From the NCBI RefSeq assembly GCF_014204625.1, contig NZ_JACHLU010000015.1, positions 1 to 64,000 on the forward strand: a stretch of DNA of 64,000 nucleotides, written 5' to 3'. The notes beneath the pieces are model-generated. The model had not been told where the DNA came from and did no database searches. It worked only from the letters and a program-made list of their open reading frames with translations. This DNA is from Gillisella vitis (GTDB lineage: Bacteria; Pseudomonadota; Alphaproteobacteria; Rhizobiales; Rhizobiaceae). The translations under genes were made by a program, and so were the position numbers. Below, piece after piece: positions 43,926-52,781 of the stretch (position 1 is its first letter; the number at the start of each line of letters is the position of its first letter).

Positions 43926-44696
43926 TCACCAGGGGAAGGTCATGCCATATGTGTCAAAAATGGCCTTCTGGCGCCCATCTGCAATCAGGGCGTTGAGGCT
44001 GGTCTGCATTCTGGCAATCAGCGCATCGGGCACAGATTTGCTGCAAGCAAGCGCGAAGGTTTGCTGCGTCAAAATAAACTGTTTCTCCAGTGGGCGTCCG
44101 AATTTAACCAGATCGTAAAAGAATTTTTCAGAGAGCGGGATGAGGTCAATACGTCCGCTCTCCAGCTTTTTCAAGGTCAGGTCAAGGCTGGCGGCAAGAT
44201 CGATTTTCTCAAAGCCATTTTGCCTCAGAAAGGCTTCGGTGTAATCGTCGCGTTGGGTTCCAATTCGATAGCGACGGGCTTGTTCGATATTGTCGATATG
44301 AATACCCGAACCAGCCTTGGAGGTCATGACATTGCGATCCAGTCCCAATGGTTCCACCCATTTGAACAGAGAGTCGCGTTCGGGCGTGTGAGCGGCGGTA
44401 AAAACGCAGGTGTTCGGATCGGATTGCGCCAGCGCATAAGCGCGCGCCCAGGGCATAAGCTCAATGGTGTAATCAATGCCGGTTTCCTGCATGATCAGGA
44501 TAATCTGATCATAACCAATCCCCTTATAAACGCCATTTTCAACGAAGTTATAAGGAGGATAATCCTCGGTGGTAAAGGTAATCCTGTCTTGTGCCACGAC
44601 GGTTGTGGCCAGCATGAGCAAGAGGATGCTGGCCAGCGCGTTTCGCAAGCCTAAAATCGATGTCACACTGTCTGCCAAGGCGCGTATTTTGCTCAC
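43926..44696 (-). CDS. Periplasmic solute-binding protein, amino-acid type (SBP_bac_3)
   Basis: 256 residues from a GTG at 44696, chosen because AAGGAG lies 6 bases upstream (an ATG at 44714 lacks a site). Signal peptide to about residue 36 (ILLLMLATTVVAQ). The mature part begins ITFTTEDYPPYNFVENGVYKGIGYDQI, the family-3 binding-protein opening, and has a second-lobe ...LTLKKLESGRIDLIPLSE. No permease or ATPase genes adjoin; instead it lies 65 bases after a GGDEF/EAL gene on the same strand, so it may act as a sensor or as an orphan binding protein. Confidence 0.88.
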   Translation of the reverse strand: MSKIRALADSVTSILGLRNALASILLLMLATTVVAQDRITFTTEDYPPYNFVENGVYKGIGYDQIILIMQETGIDYTIELMPWARAYALAQSDPNTCVFTAAHTPERDSLFKWVEPLGLDRNVMTSKAGSGIHIDNIEQARRYRIGTQRDDYTEAFLRQNGFEKIDLAASLDLTLKKLESGRIDLIPLSEKFFYDLVKFGRPLEKQFILTQQTFALACSKSVPDALIARMQTSLNALIADGRQKAIFDTYGMTFPW

Positions 44697-44761
44697 TGCT
44701 CTCTCCTTGTGCATGACATTTCTGACGATTGTCAGGTCCGTCTGAATGTCGTTATCATAAC

Positions 44762-47134
44762 CTAAACCACTTTTAACCGATGCGACTCTGTTGATTGAAT
44801 GCGCTCACGCAACTGTGTGAAGGAGAGGGGGCGGTCAAACAGGAAGCCCTGGCCGTAATCGACGCCAATGGCCTGCAATTGCAGCCTTTGCTCTTCGGTT
44901 TCAACACCTTCGGCCACCACCGTACATTTCATCTTGTGCGATATGGCGGTGATGCCTTCGATCAGCATCCGGCTGCGGTCGCGCATGTCCTGGGTATCGC
45001 CGGTCATGGAGCGAATGAAGGACTGGTCGATTTTCACGATATTGACCATGAACCGGCTGAGATAGCTGAGTGAGGAATAGCCGGTGCCAAAATCATCCAG
45101 CGCGATGCGGCAGCCAAAATCGGCAATTTTCCGCAGGATGGTCTGAATGCTGGGATTGTCATGCAGCATGGTTGCTTCGGTGATTTCAATCACAATCCGG
45201 GAGGGATCAACGTTGAAAAGATGAACAATACTGGCCAGCCACATCGGCAGGCTTGGCTCGATCTGTGAAGGCGAGAGATTGACGGCGAGATAGGATGCGT
45301 TATCGCCAGTGAGCGCTGAGAGCGCGGTGAAATGCTCAAACGCCTTGCCAAACACCTGCTTGCCAATGTCGTTAATGGCGCCGGTTTCTTCTGCGGCGGT
45401 GATGATGTCAAACGGGGGCATGATGCCGTGAACGGGATGCTTCAGCCGCATCAGCGCTTCATAGCCGACGGTCTCATTGGTTTTCAAATTGATGATGGGC
45501 TGCAAAAAGGCTTCAAACCATTCATGTTTGAGTGCCTGCTCAATGGTCTGCTCAATCTCGGCCCGTTTGCGGGTGTTGCTGCCAATGGCATCATCAAACA
45601 TTTGCAGGCCGTTTTTGCCATCCCGCTTGCGGTCATACATGGCCATGTCGGCTTTTTGCAGCAGTTCGGAAGCGTTGCTGGCATGTTGAGGATAAAGCGC
45701 GATACCAATGCTGGCGCTCAAGCGTGTTGATGTGTTCTTGATGATGAACGGGGTTTCAAACAGCCCGCAAATATTTTGGGCCAGTTCTGTTGCGGCCTTT
45801 TCGCCATTGCTGGCACGCAGGATGATGGCGAATTCATCACCGCCAATGCGTGCTGCTATCGAATGAGGCGGCAAAAGGCCAACAATCATGCTGACAATCA
45901 TTTGCAGTGTCTTGTCACCGGCATGGTGGCCAAGATTATCATTGATCCATTTGAAACGGTCGAGATCGACAAACAGACAGGCCAGTGAGCCGCCATGGCG
46001 GTCCGTCTCGGCAATCTCACCATCCAGCGCGGTCTCAAAACCCTGACGGTTCAGCAGGCCGGTCAAATGGTCGGTGAGCGCCTGGCGGCGGTTGCGGGCT
46101 TCCGCTTGCTTGAGTGCGGTAATATCTGTCATGACACTCAAAGACAGGCCGGTTTCAACGGCAGGGGTTTTGCGGCTGGATTCAACGATCAGCACATCCA
46201 TGATCGTGCCATCGGCACACACGAATTTGCTGGTGTATTCCCATCGTAAACCGTCTTCATCCCGGTTTTTGCGCTGTCTATAGGCTTCGCGTCCGCTTTC
46301 ATCCAGCAAATCGGCAAAGGGCAGCCCGATCACGGTTTCTCTTTTATATCCTGTGGCCAGAACCCAGTGATCGCTGACGCCGATGATATGATCAAGGCGA
46401 TCAAGAGAATATAACATTGCAGGCGTGGCGTTATAGATGTCCGTTGCCAGCCTGTGGGCGTTTTTCAGCTCGGTTTCTTCTTGTTGCAGCTTCATCTGCA
46501 TGGCGTTGAAACTATTCGCCAATCGCCCCATTTCGTCATTGGAGGCCCAATCGACACTGTGCCTTGATCCGAGTCGATGGGTTGCTTCGATGGCGGCTGC
46601 CAGCTTCAGCAGCGGTCGCATGACCATCATGCGGTTGCCAAGAATGGCGGCACCGATGGCAATGAGCACAGCTCCGGAGAAAATGGCAATGAAAATGCCC
46701 TCCGTGCGGCGGACGCCAGAGAAAAACCCGAGCGTTTCAAAGGACAGCGTGATGGTTCCAACGGTCTTGGGGCCATCAACATGGTCGTAGATAATTGTCT
46801 GTGAGAGGGATTCGGTCTTTGGTGGCGGTGAAAACACACCTTCTGGCAGCACAATGTCAATATCGCCTGTCTGATCTTCGACTTCGACATGCAGGACATT
46901 CTGATCTGAGGCAATGGCCGCAGCAATCTGGCGAACACTCTCGACGTCAAAGTCCCACAGCGGCTTTGCCATGGCTTTGGCATTGGCCGTCAGCAGAATA
47001 GAAATATTGTTTCGTTGCTCTGTTGTCGCTCTGTCCGATGCAAGCCAAAGGAAAAGGGTGAACAACGGAACAATGCAGACAAACACGGTGCCTGCAACCA
47101 GCGTTAAAAAGCGGCGCTCGACCGACCTGTTCAT
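44762..47134 (-). CDS. Membrane GGDEF/EAL cyclic-di-GMP protein with HAMP and PAS domains
   Basis: 790 residues from the ATG at 47134 (a TTG at 47146 is possible). Two membrane helices (about 12-32 and 146-168) enclose a periplasmic sensor; HAMP about 170-225; PAS about 235-345; GGDEF domain with intact RIGGDEFA (about 430); EAL domain with YEALMRLKHP (about 557), NLSPSQ, EITE and DDFGTGYSS (about 680). Both catalytic motifs look intact, so it could make or break c-di-GMP. It precedes the solute-binding gene in the same direction, suggesting a two-gene sensory unit. Confidence 0.92.
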   Translation of the reverse strand: MNRSVERRFLTLVAGTVFVCIVPLFTLFLWLASDRATTEQRNNISILLTANAKAMAKPLWDFDVESVRQIAAAIASDQNVLHVEVEDQTGDIDIVLPEGVFSPPPKTESLSQTIIYDHVDGPKTVGTITLSFETLGFFSGVRRTEGIFIAIFSGAVLIAIGAAILGNRMMVMRPLLKLAAAIEATHRLGSRHSVDWASNDEMGRLANSFNAMQMKLQQEETELKNAHRLATDIYNATPAMLYSLDRLDHIIGVSDHWVLATGYKRETVIGLPFADLLDESGREAYRQRKNRDEDGLRWEYTSKFVCADGTIMDVLIVESSRKTPAVETGLSLSVMTDITALKQAEARNRRQALTDHLTGLLNRQGFETALDGEIAETDRHGGSLACLFVDLDRFKWINDNLGHHAGDKTLQMIVSMIVGLLPPHSIAARIGGDEFAIILRASNGEKAATELAQNICGLFETPFIIKNTSTRLSASIGIALYPQHASNASELLQKADMAMYDRKRDGKNGLQMFDDAIGSNTRKRAEIEQTIEQALKHEWFEAFLQPIINLKTNETVGYEALMRLKHPVHGIMPPFDIITAAEETGAINDIGKQVFGKAFEHFTALSALTGDNASYLAVNLSPSQIEPSLPMWLASIVHLFNVDPSRIVIEITEATMLHDNPSIQTILRKIADFGCRIALDDFGTGYSSLSYLSRFMVNIVKIDQSFIRSMTGDTQDMRDRSRMLIEGITAISHKMKCTVVAEGVETEEQRLQLQAIGVDYGQGFLFDRPLSFTQLRERIQSTESHRLKVV

Positions 47135-47284
47135 TGCTGCACGCAAAAGGCCTGAATTGATGTTTTTAGTCGCAATTTATAGTCCCCAATATCTTTGTTT
47201 TTGGGAATGATAATTCATTTGATCTGTTAATGTTAGCTGAAAATCATGGGTTCAAAAGGATAATTTTGAAAAGATCAACGACAA

Positions 47285-47311
47285 AAAAACCCGCTTTGAA
47301 AGCGGGTTTTT
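47285..47311 (-). terminator. Terminator of rplY
   Basis: Stem AAAAACCCGCT with AGCGGGTTTTT (47285-47311) with A and T runs on both sides, 57 bases past the rplY stop on the minus strand. Confidence 0.85.
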
Positions 47312-47367
47312 GTCTGATGGTCTATCCTGCGTGTTTTGCAGGGTATGCCACGTCCGCGCAGGGCTGA

Positions 47368-47961
47368 TTAAGCGGTTTCTTCTTCCGATACGCCAGCAGC
47401 CGGAGCAACGATGGTTGCAACGGTGAAGTCGCGGTCAGTGATAACCGGGCTGGTGCCAGCAGGCAGCTTGATCGCCGAGATATGGATGCTGTCGCCAACC
47501 TTCAGACCGCTGAGGTCAAAGGTCAGAGCTTCTGGAATGGCGTTTGCCAAAGCGTGCAGCTCAACTTCGTGACGAACGATGTTCAGAACGGCGCCGGTCT
47601 TGATGGCGGACTTTTCTTCGTTCACAAAGTGCACGGGAACGGAAACAACAACATGGCTGTTTGCGGTGACGCGCAGGAAGTCGATGTGCATGGTGAAGTC
47701 ACGAACCGGGTCCAGCTGGTAGTCCTTCGGCAGAACGCTGATCTTTTCGCCATTGACGTCAATGGTGGCAACCGTGGTCATGAAGCCGCCAGCGTGAATA
47801 CGCTTGGTCACTTCATTGGTGTTGATCGTGATAGCAATAGGGGCCTGCTTGTCACCATAGATGACAGCGGGAATCAAGCCGTTGCGACGAAGTTCACGGG
47901 AGGACCCCTTACCAACCCGTTCGCGCGTTTCGGCCTTGAGCTCATAAGTTGCGTTGCTCAT
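47368..47961 (-). CDS. rplY: 50S ribosomal protein L25/general stress protein Ctc
   Basis: 197 residues from the ATG at 47961 (AAAGG upstream). N-terminal L25 domain ([30 protein letters not shown]) binding 5S rRNA, and the C-terminal TL5 beta domain (from about 95, [46 protein letters not shown]), the long CTC form. Ends in the acidic VSEEETA. Normally adjacent to pth in rhizobia; here 3.5 kb apart. Confidence 0.96.
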   Translation of the reverse strand: MSNATYELKAETRERVGKGSSRELRRNGLIPAVIYGDKQAPIAITINTNEVTKRIHAGGFMTTVATIDVNGEKISVLPKDYQLDPVRDFTMHIDFLRVTANSHVVVSVPVHFVNEEKSAIKTGAVLNIVRHEVELHALANAIPEALTFDLSGLKVGDSIHISAIKLPAGTSPVITDRDFTVATIVAPAAGVSEEETA

Positions 47962-48255
47962 GGCAGTACCTTTCAAAGTTATTGGAGAGCTTCAGCCGCC
48001 AGCGCTAAGCCGGGAGCATGAAACCGGAAGCGATGATGACGATACCGAATATCAGGGCTTCATCCGTGTTGCCTCCAAGGGTGTCTACACGGACGGGGGC
48101 GCTATAAACCGAAAGTGCCGCCAGCGCAAGGCTTTGCGAAGGGTTTCAGGCAGCAAAACCGCGCAAATATGGCGCTTGTGATCGCTTTTCCATTGCCATT
48201 GGTGCTTTCGAGGTCCATCTTTGCGGCAGATAAACGTTTGCTTTGGGAGGAGCAC

Positions 48256-49212
48256 ATGAATGTCGGCTGCAAACATTCTGATACGGTTTATTCCACCGCA
48301 CTGAAAGGCTCAACGGCTGCCAGATCGCCGATTGCCGCGTCATGGCGGCGCTGCCTCGACATTTACGGCTTGCGTCCTGAGCAGGCCGCCACCCCCCGCA
48401 CGCTGGATGAGGTGGCTTTTCGCCAGGCGCGGGAGCGAATGGATCACCTGATTGCGGCCAGCACCGATGAACTGGATCGCCTGTTTCAAACCGTGGGCCG
48501 GTCTGGTTGCTGCCTTGTGCTGGCCGATGCGCAAGGCGTGGTGCTGGAGCGGCGCAGTGCCTCTGGCGATGATGTTGATTTTCGAAGGCTTGGCCTTTGG
48601 GAGCAGGCCGAATGGAGCGAGGCCAGCGTTGGCACCAACGGCATTGGTACGGCTCTTGCCGATGAACGCCCGGTGATCATTCATCGGGATCAGCATTTTC
48701 TCAGCGCCAATATTGCTCTCAGCTGCGCAACGGTTCCGGTTCGGGATCATCGGGGTCAGGTGGCGGCGGCGCTGGACATTTCCACCTGCCGTCATGATGT
48801 GACCGATCTTTCCATGACCATTCTGGCCCAAGCCCTGCGCGATGCCGCCATCCGGGTCGAGACCAATCTGTTTCGCATGGCATTTCCCATGGCGCGGATT
48901 ATCATGCTGCCCAATTCGGCAGCGCCCGCCGCCCTTTTGGCGGTGGATGGTGATGATCTGGTGTTGGGGGCCACGCGGGCGGCCAGAATGGTGTTGCAGA
49001 TTGATGATCAGGCCATTGCCGCAGGGCTTCCCGCCTCTGATGCCTTGAACGAAAAGCACCATGATGCGGGCGATGATCTGGTGGAGGCCGAGCGCTCGGC
49101 GCTGAAGCGGGTGCTCTCGCGCGCCAAGGGCAATGTGTCTCGCGCCGCACAGCTTCTGGGCATCAGCCGGGCGACGCTGCATCGTAAAATGAAGCGGTTT
49201 GACATTCATTGA
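48256..49212 (+). CDS. AcoR-like regulator lacking the AAA+ domain (GAF plus Fis-type HTH)
   Basis: 318 residues from the ATG at 48256 (GGGAGGAG upstream). N-terminal AcoR region SPIAASWRRCLDIYGLRPE, a GAF-like sensor (about 60-215, WSEASVGTNGIGTALADERPVIIHRDQHFL), and a C-terminal Fis-type helix-turn-helix (ALKRVLSRAKGNVSRAAQLLGISRATLHRKMKRF, about 283-316). The central sigma-54-activating AAA+ ATPase of AcoR is absent, with only about 60 residues in its place, so it should act without sigma-54. Next to and in the same direction as aldehyde dehydrogenase, with a candidate operator between. Confidence 0.85.
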   Translation: MNVGCKHSDTVYSTALKGSTAARSPIAASWRRCLDIYGLRPEQAATPRTLDEVAFRQARERMDHLIAASTDELDRLFQTVGRSGCCLVLADAQGVVLERRSASGDDVDFRRLGLWEQAEWSEASVGTNGIGTALADERPVIIHRDQHFLSANIALSCATVPVRDHRGQVAAALDISTCRHDVTDLSMTILAQALRDAAIRVETNLFRMAFPMARIIMLPNSAAPAALLAVDGDDLVLGATRAARMVLQIDDQAIAAGLPASDALNEKHHDAGDDLVEAERSALKRVLSRAKGNVSRAAQLLGISRATLHRKMKRFDIH

Positions 49213-49240
49213 CCCCTGCAATGCCCCTTCCAATCCGCAG

Positions 49241-49258
49241 TGTCTCACGGATGCGACA
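49241..49258. promoter_or_regulatory. Candidate operator for the AcoR-like regulator
   Basis: TGTCTCA (49241-49247), 4 bases, TGCGACA (49252-49258): an imperfect inverted repeat (TGTCKCA/TGMGACA) 102 bases before the aldehyde dehydrogenase start. This resembles sites bound by Fis-type HTH regulators of alcohol and aldehyde oxidation genes. Binding is inferred. Confidence 0.5.
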
Positions 49259-49359
49259 CTGTGCGCTGCGGCATTGATTTTGGCCTCTTTCTTCTTGAGC
49301 GGGCAGGTTGCATCCTCCCTTCACGGTTCCAGACGAACCTTCATCAGGGAGGATGAGAG

Positions 49360-50874
49360 ATGAACATTCAGACACAGACCAAAGCCAGCACGCCGTTCAA
49401 GCTGAAGTACGGCAATTTTATTGGTGGCGAATGGCGCGATCCGGTGGGAGGCCGGTATTTTGAAAACACCACCCCTGTGACCGGCGGCAAGCTGTGCGAT
49501 GTGGCGCGCTCCGACGAGCACGACATCAATCTGGCGCTGGATGCTGCCCACGCGGCCAAGGATAAATGGGGCAAGACCTCGGTTGGCGAGCGCGCCAATA
49601 TCCTCAACAGGATTGCGGACCGCATGGAAAGCAATCTGGAGCTTCTGGCGCGGGCCGAAACCTGGGACAATGGCAAGCCCTTGCGTGAAACCATGGCGGC
49701 TGACATTCCTCTCGCCATTGACCATTTTCGGTATTTTGCCGCGTGCGTGCGCGCCCAGGAAGGCTCGATTGGCGAGGTGGACAATGACACCGTTGCCTAT
49801 CACTTCCATGAGCCATTGGGTGTTGTCGGCCAGATCATTCCGTGGAACTTCCCGATTCTGATGGCAACGTGGAAGCTGGCACCGGCGCTGGCTGCGGGCA
49901 ATTGCGTGGTGCTGAAGCCTGCCGAGCAGACGCCAGCCTCGATTCTGGTCTGGGCCGAGTTGATCGGGGATCTTTTGCCAGCCGGTGTTCTCAATATTGT
50001 CAACGGCTTTGGTCTTGAAGCGGGCAAGCCGCTGGCGTCAAGCCCGCGCATTGCCAAGATTGCCTTTACCGGCGAAACCTCGACTGGCCGCCTGATCATG
50101 CAATATGCCAGCCAGAACCTCATTCCGGTCACGCTTGAGCTGGGCGGCAAATCGCCGAACATCTTCTTTGAAGATGTGATGCGTGAAGACGATGACTATC
50201 TCGACAAGGCGCTGGAAGGCTTTGCGATGTTTGCCCTCAATCAGGGCGAGGTCTGCACCTGCCCAAGCCGTGCGCTGGTGCATGAAAAGATCTATGATCG
50301 TTTCATGGAAAAGGCCATCAAGCGGGTTGAGGCCATTGTGCAGGGCGATCCGCTGGAGATGTCGACCATGATCGGGGCGCAGGCCTCCAACGAGCAGCTT
50401 GAGAAGATTCTCTCCTATCTCGACATTGGCAAGCAGGAAGGCGCGGAAGTGCTGACGGGCGGTGCGCGCAACATGCTGTCTGGCGATCTGGCTGGTGGCT
50501 ATTATGTGAAGCCGACCGTGTTCAAGGGCCATAACAAGATGCGGATTTTCCAGGAGGAAATTTTTGGTCCTGTTGTGTCGGTCACCACCTTCAAGGACGA
50601 GGCAGAGGCGCTGGAAATTGCCAATGACTCGCTCTACGGTCTGGGGGCTGGTGTCTGGAGCCGTGATGCCAACACCTGCTACCGCTTTGGCCGTCACATT
50701 CAGGCCGGACGTGTGTGGACCAATTGCTACCACGCCTACCCGGCGCATGCAGCCTTTGGCGGCTACAAGCAATCGGGCATTGGCCGCGAAACCCACAAGA
50801 TGATGCTGGATCATTATCAGCAGACCAAGAATATGCTGGTGAGCTATAGCACCAAGGCTCTTGGCTTCTTCTAA
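49360..50874 (+). CDS. NAD-dependent aldehyde dehydrogenase (AldB/ExaC/AcoD type)
   Basis: 504 residues. Oxidises acetaldehyde or similar aldehydes with NAD. Key motifs: [34 protein letters not shown] (about 160-193), [11 protein letters not shown] (about 231), [11 protein letters not shown] (catalytic Glu, about 258-268), [11 protein letters not shown] (catalytic Cys, about 294-304). The EVCTC wording and MNIQ-...[14 protein letters not shown] start are typical of the acetaldehyde/ethanol-linked group. GGGAGGATGAGAG precedes the ATG. Probably controlled by the upstream AcoR-like regulator and linked with the downstream DUF779 gene, a frequent trio. Confidence 0.94.
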   Translation: MNIQTQTKASTPFKLKYGNFIGGEWRDPVGGRYFENTTPVTGGKLCDVARSDEHDINLALDAAHAAKDKWGKTSVGERANILNRIADRMESNLELLARAETWDNGKPLRETMAADIPLAIDHFRYFAACVRAQEGSIGEVDNDTVAYHFHEPLGVVGQIIPWNFPILMATWKLAPALAAGNCVVLKPAEQTPASILVWAELIGDLLPAGVLNIVNGFGLEAGKPLASSPRIAKIAFTGETSTGRLIMQYASQNLIPVTLELGGKSPNIFFEDVMREDDDYLDKALEGFAMFALNQGEVCTCPSRALVHEKIYDRFMEKAIKRVEAIVQGDPLEMSTMIGAQASNEQLEKILSYLDIGKQEGAEVLTGGARNMLSGDLAGGYYVKPTVFKGHNKMRIFQEEIFGPVVSVTTFKDEAEALEIANDSLYGLGAGVWSRDANTCYRFGRHIQAGRVWTNCYHAYPAHAAFGGYKQSGIGRETHKMMLDHYQQTKNMLVSYSTKALGFF

Positions 50875-50893
50875 ACCCATCGATATTCACGTC

Positions 50894-50992
50894 TGGAGGG
50901 GCTGCAAACGTCAATGTTCTGCGCTTCCGGTGCTCACGTACTTCAGTACGCTCCGCTCCGGTTCTCGAACATCGTCATTTTCGCCTCCTCCA
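50894..50992. repeat. Large imperfect palindrome after aldehyde dehydrogenase
   Basis: About 99 bases that fold back with the centre ACGTACTTCAGTACG; flanks GGAGGGGCTGCAAACGTCAA and CATCGTCATTTTCGCCTCCT pair with few mismatches. It starts 20 bases after the dehydrogenase stop and could act as a 3'-end stabiliser or attenuator before DUF779. No run of T follows. A different family from the other palindromes here. Confidence 0.7.
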
Positions 50993-51098
50993 GCCGAGAA
51001 TCTCGACGGGTTTAGACCGTAGAATTCTGGATTCGTTCTAAATGATCTGACTGAGTTGGGGTCAACGAGACGGTAATGCTTTGAGATGAGAGACTGCT

Positions 51099-51476
51099 AT
51101 GGATGCATTGCAAGATGGTGAGCCAAGAGTAGTTGCCACCGATGCGGCGCTTGAGCTGATCGGCGAGATCAAGCGTGACTATCCCGATATTCTGTTTCAC
51201 CAGTCCGGAGGGTGTTGCGATGGCTCGTCGCCAATGTGCTACCCGGCGGATGACTACATCGTGGGTGATACGGATGTGAAACTGGGTGAGATTGATGGCG
51301 TGCCCTTTTACATTCATCAAAGTCAGTATGAAGTGTGGAAACACACCCAACTGATCATTGATGTTGTTCGGGGTCGAGGCGGGATGTTTTCGCTCGACAA
51401 TGGGCGTGAAAAGCGCTTTCTGACCCGCTCAAAACTGTTTGATGGTCAAGTCTGTCCGCTGCCCGGCCGGGCCTGA
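51099..51476 (+). CDS. DUF779 protein
   Basis: 125 residues of the DUF779 family: LFHQSGGCCDGSSPMCYPADDY (about 32-53) has the conserved Cys-Cys and a further Cys, and YEVWKHTQLIIDVVRGRGGMFSLDNGREKRFLTRS (about 78-112) completes the signature. Regularly found beside acetaldehyde-type aldehyde dehydrogenases; function unknown, perhaps redox or metal-related because of the cysteines. Confidence 0.9.
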   Translation: MDALQDGEPRVVATDAALELIGEIKRDYPDILFHQSGGCCDGSSPMCYPADDYIVGDTDVKLGEIDGVPFYIHQSQYEVWKHTQLIIDVVRGRGGMFSLDNGREKRFLTRSKLFDGQVCPLPGRA

Positions 51477-51496
51477 GCGGCGCATGGAAGTACTGC

Positions 51497-52387
51497 TTAC
51501 AAAAAGCCGCATCGGGCGCAGGCGCGGTCAATAATCTCCAGTTTCACCGTCTGGGCGCGGGCATATTCCATGCGAAACTCGTTTGACATCCAAAGCTCTG
51601 AGCGCCCACGCGCACCTACCCAGCCGATGGTGCCCAGTTTGGCAGCATCAAGAAGCTTGCGTGTCAGATGCGTGCGCGACAGATGAAATGTTTCTGACAT
51701 TTTCTGAATGGAGACAACGCCGACAGAAATTCTTTGCGCGGTATCATCACCATCCCGGCTGTTGGCCATCATCCAGTCGATAATGATATTGCCGTTGTTC
51801 AGCCAGATGAAGGGGTCGAAAATCTTTGGCTGCTCGCGCAATTCCGGGGTCTGCATGAATTCCGTGGCGATCAGAGGATGAATGCGGCGAAAGTCCCGGC
51901 CGGATGCCTGGAAATTCATCATCCTGTTGCCGCCATCAAAACGATCAAGTGTTTCAAGATGCAATTCCAGCCAGCCGATGGCCGCGCCAATGCTGAAATC
52001 CGACGGAATGAGAGGGCGGCTGCGGCGGTCTGATGACGCTGTGACGTTTGCAATGCCGTAGGTTTCCATTTCCTTCAGAAAGGCGTCGGCAGTGTTGCGG
52101 CTGGCAACGGCATTGTCCTCAATATGGTCAAAGAAACGGGCTGGTACAATCTGGCCGGTTTCACAATAGAGCATCAGGGCGATATGGGCGAGAAGCCAGC
52201 GCTGGTGGCTGGCAAAGATTCTGCCAATGACAGGGGCGTCACTGAAGCGCGTTAAAAACCCACCCGCCTGTTGGCGAATAAAACCATGAACATCGGGATG
52301 GCCAAGCATGACGCCGCTTGTCAGCGCCACGCAGGGGCTGATTTCTTCTTGGTGTCGGACGTCAGTGTCGGCGGGGTTGACGCGCAT
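51497..52387 (-). CDS. Putative winged-helix transcription regulator
   Basis: 296 residues from the ATG at 52387 (GAGGAAC upstream). The last 80 residues (SIQKMSETFHLSRTHLTRKLLDAAKLGTIGWVGARGRSELWMS) read as a helix-turn-helix followed by a beta wing. The first 200 residues are helical without a recognised ligand domain. Convergent to DUF779, 20 bases apart, with palindromic repeats upstream. DNA binding is inferred; target and signal unknown. Confidence 0.55.
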   Translation of the reverse strand: MRVNPADTDVRHQEEISPCVALTSGVMLGHPDVHGFIRQQAGGFLTRFSDAPVIGRIFASHQRWLLAHIALMLYCETGQIVPARFFDHIEDNAVASRNTADAFLKEMETYGIANVTASSDRRSRPLIPSDFSIGAAIGWLELHLETLDRFDGGNRMMNFQASGRDFRRIHPLIATEFMQTPELREQPKIFDPFIWLNNGNIIIDWMMANSRDGDDTAQRISVGVVSIQKMSETFHLSRTHLTRKLLDAAKLGTIGWVGARGRSELWMSNEFRMEYARAQTVKLEIIDRACARCGFL

Positions 52388-52425
52388 AGTGTCTGTGAGT
52401 TCCTCAATCCGCGTTTGAATGTGTC

Positions 52426-52462
52426 TTATCGAGAAAACCGCTGCCCACTTTGCCCTGACAAA
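52426..52462. repeat. Rhizobial palindrome, diverged copy
   Basis: GTCTTATCGAGAAAACCGCT, CCCACTTTGCCCTGACAAAC: same plan as 1007-1055 (right arm GACAAAC kept) with changes in apex and left arm. Lies just before the regulator gene. Confidence 0.6.
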
Positions 52463-52584
52463 CTTTCCTGTCAAAATCATGGGGGCAATTATTGGTGCAA
52501 CATAACCGGCGAAGACACAGATGTCGACGCCAAACCTATCCCCAACAGGTGCAATTTTGTCCCGCTCACGACGATCGGATGATA

Positions 52585-52628
52585 CTGCATAATTCTTGAA
52601 ACCGATTCCGGTTTAAAGAATTATGCAG
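52585..52628. repeat. CTGCATAATT-type palindrome, copy 2
   Basis: Outer arms CTGCATAATTCTT (52585-52597) and AAGAATTATGCAG (52616-52628), inner arms AAACCG/CGGTTT around ATTC, followed by TAAAAT. Matches the copy at 33367-33414 with compensating changes in the inner arms (AAATCG/CGATTT there). Confidence 0.8.
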
Positions 52629-52643
52629 TAAAATGTCGTGTAC

Positions 52644-52747
52644 CGTGGAAAAAGTGGAATCCGGTTTTCCCAAAAAGAAAACAGAAAGAAGCGATTTTAC
52701 CGCATCGAACCGAAAGTAGGGGCCTACTTTCGGTTCGATGCGGTAAA
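52644..52747. repeat. Inverted rhizobial palindrome half plus a perfect 25-bp hairpin downstream of prs
   Basis: 52644-52672 is a reverse-oriented copy of the GGGAAAACCGGATTCCACTTTT core. 52696-52720 and 52723-52747 form a perfect 25-bp stem (centre GTAGG-GG-CCTAC). The hairpin ends 35 bases past the prs stop on the minus strand and may form the prs 3' end, although no U run follows. Confidence 0.8.
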
Positions 52748-52781
52748 TGCCACGTCTGTCATGCGCATTGCGCTTTGACAA

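Noticed and set aside
49259..49359. Possible sigma-54 promoter before aldehyde dehydrogenase
   Set aside because: GG and GC elements can be found but never at the required 10-base spacing, and the nearby regulator lacks the AAA+ domain needed for sigma-54.
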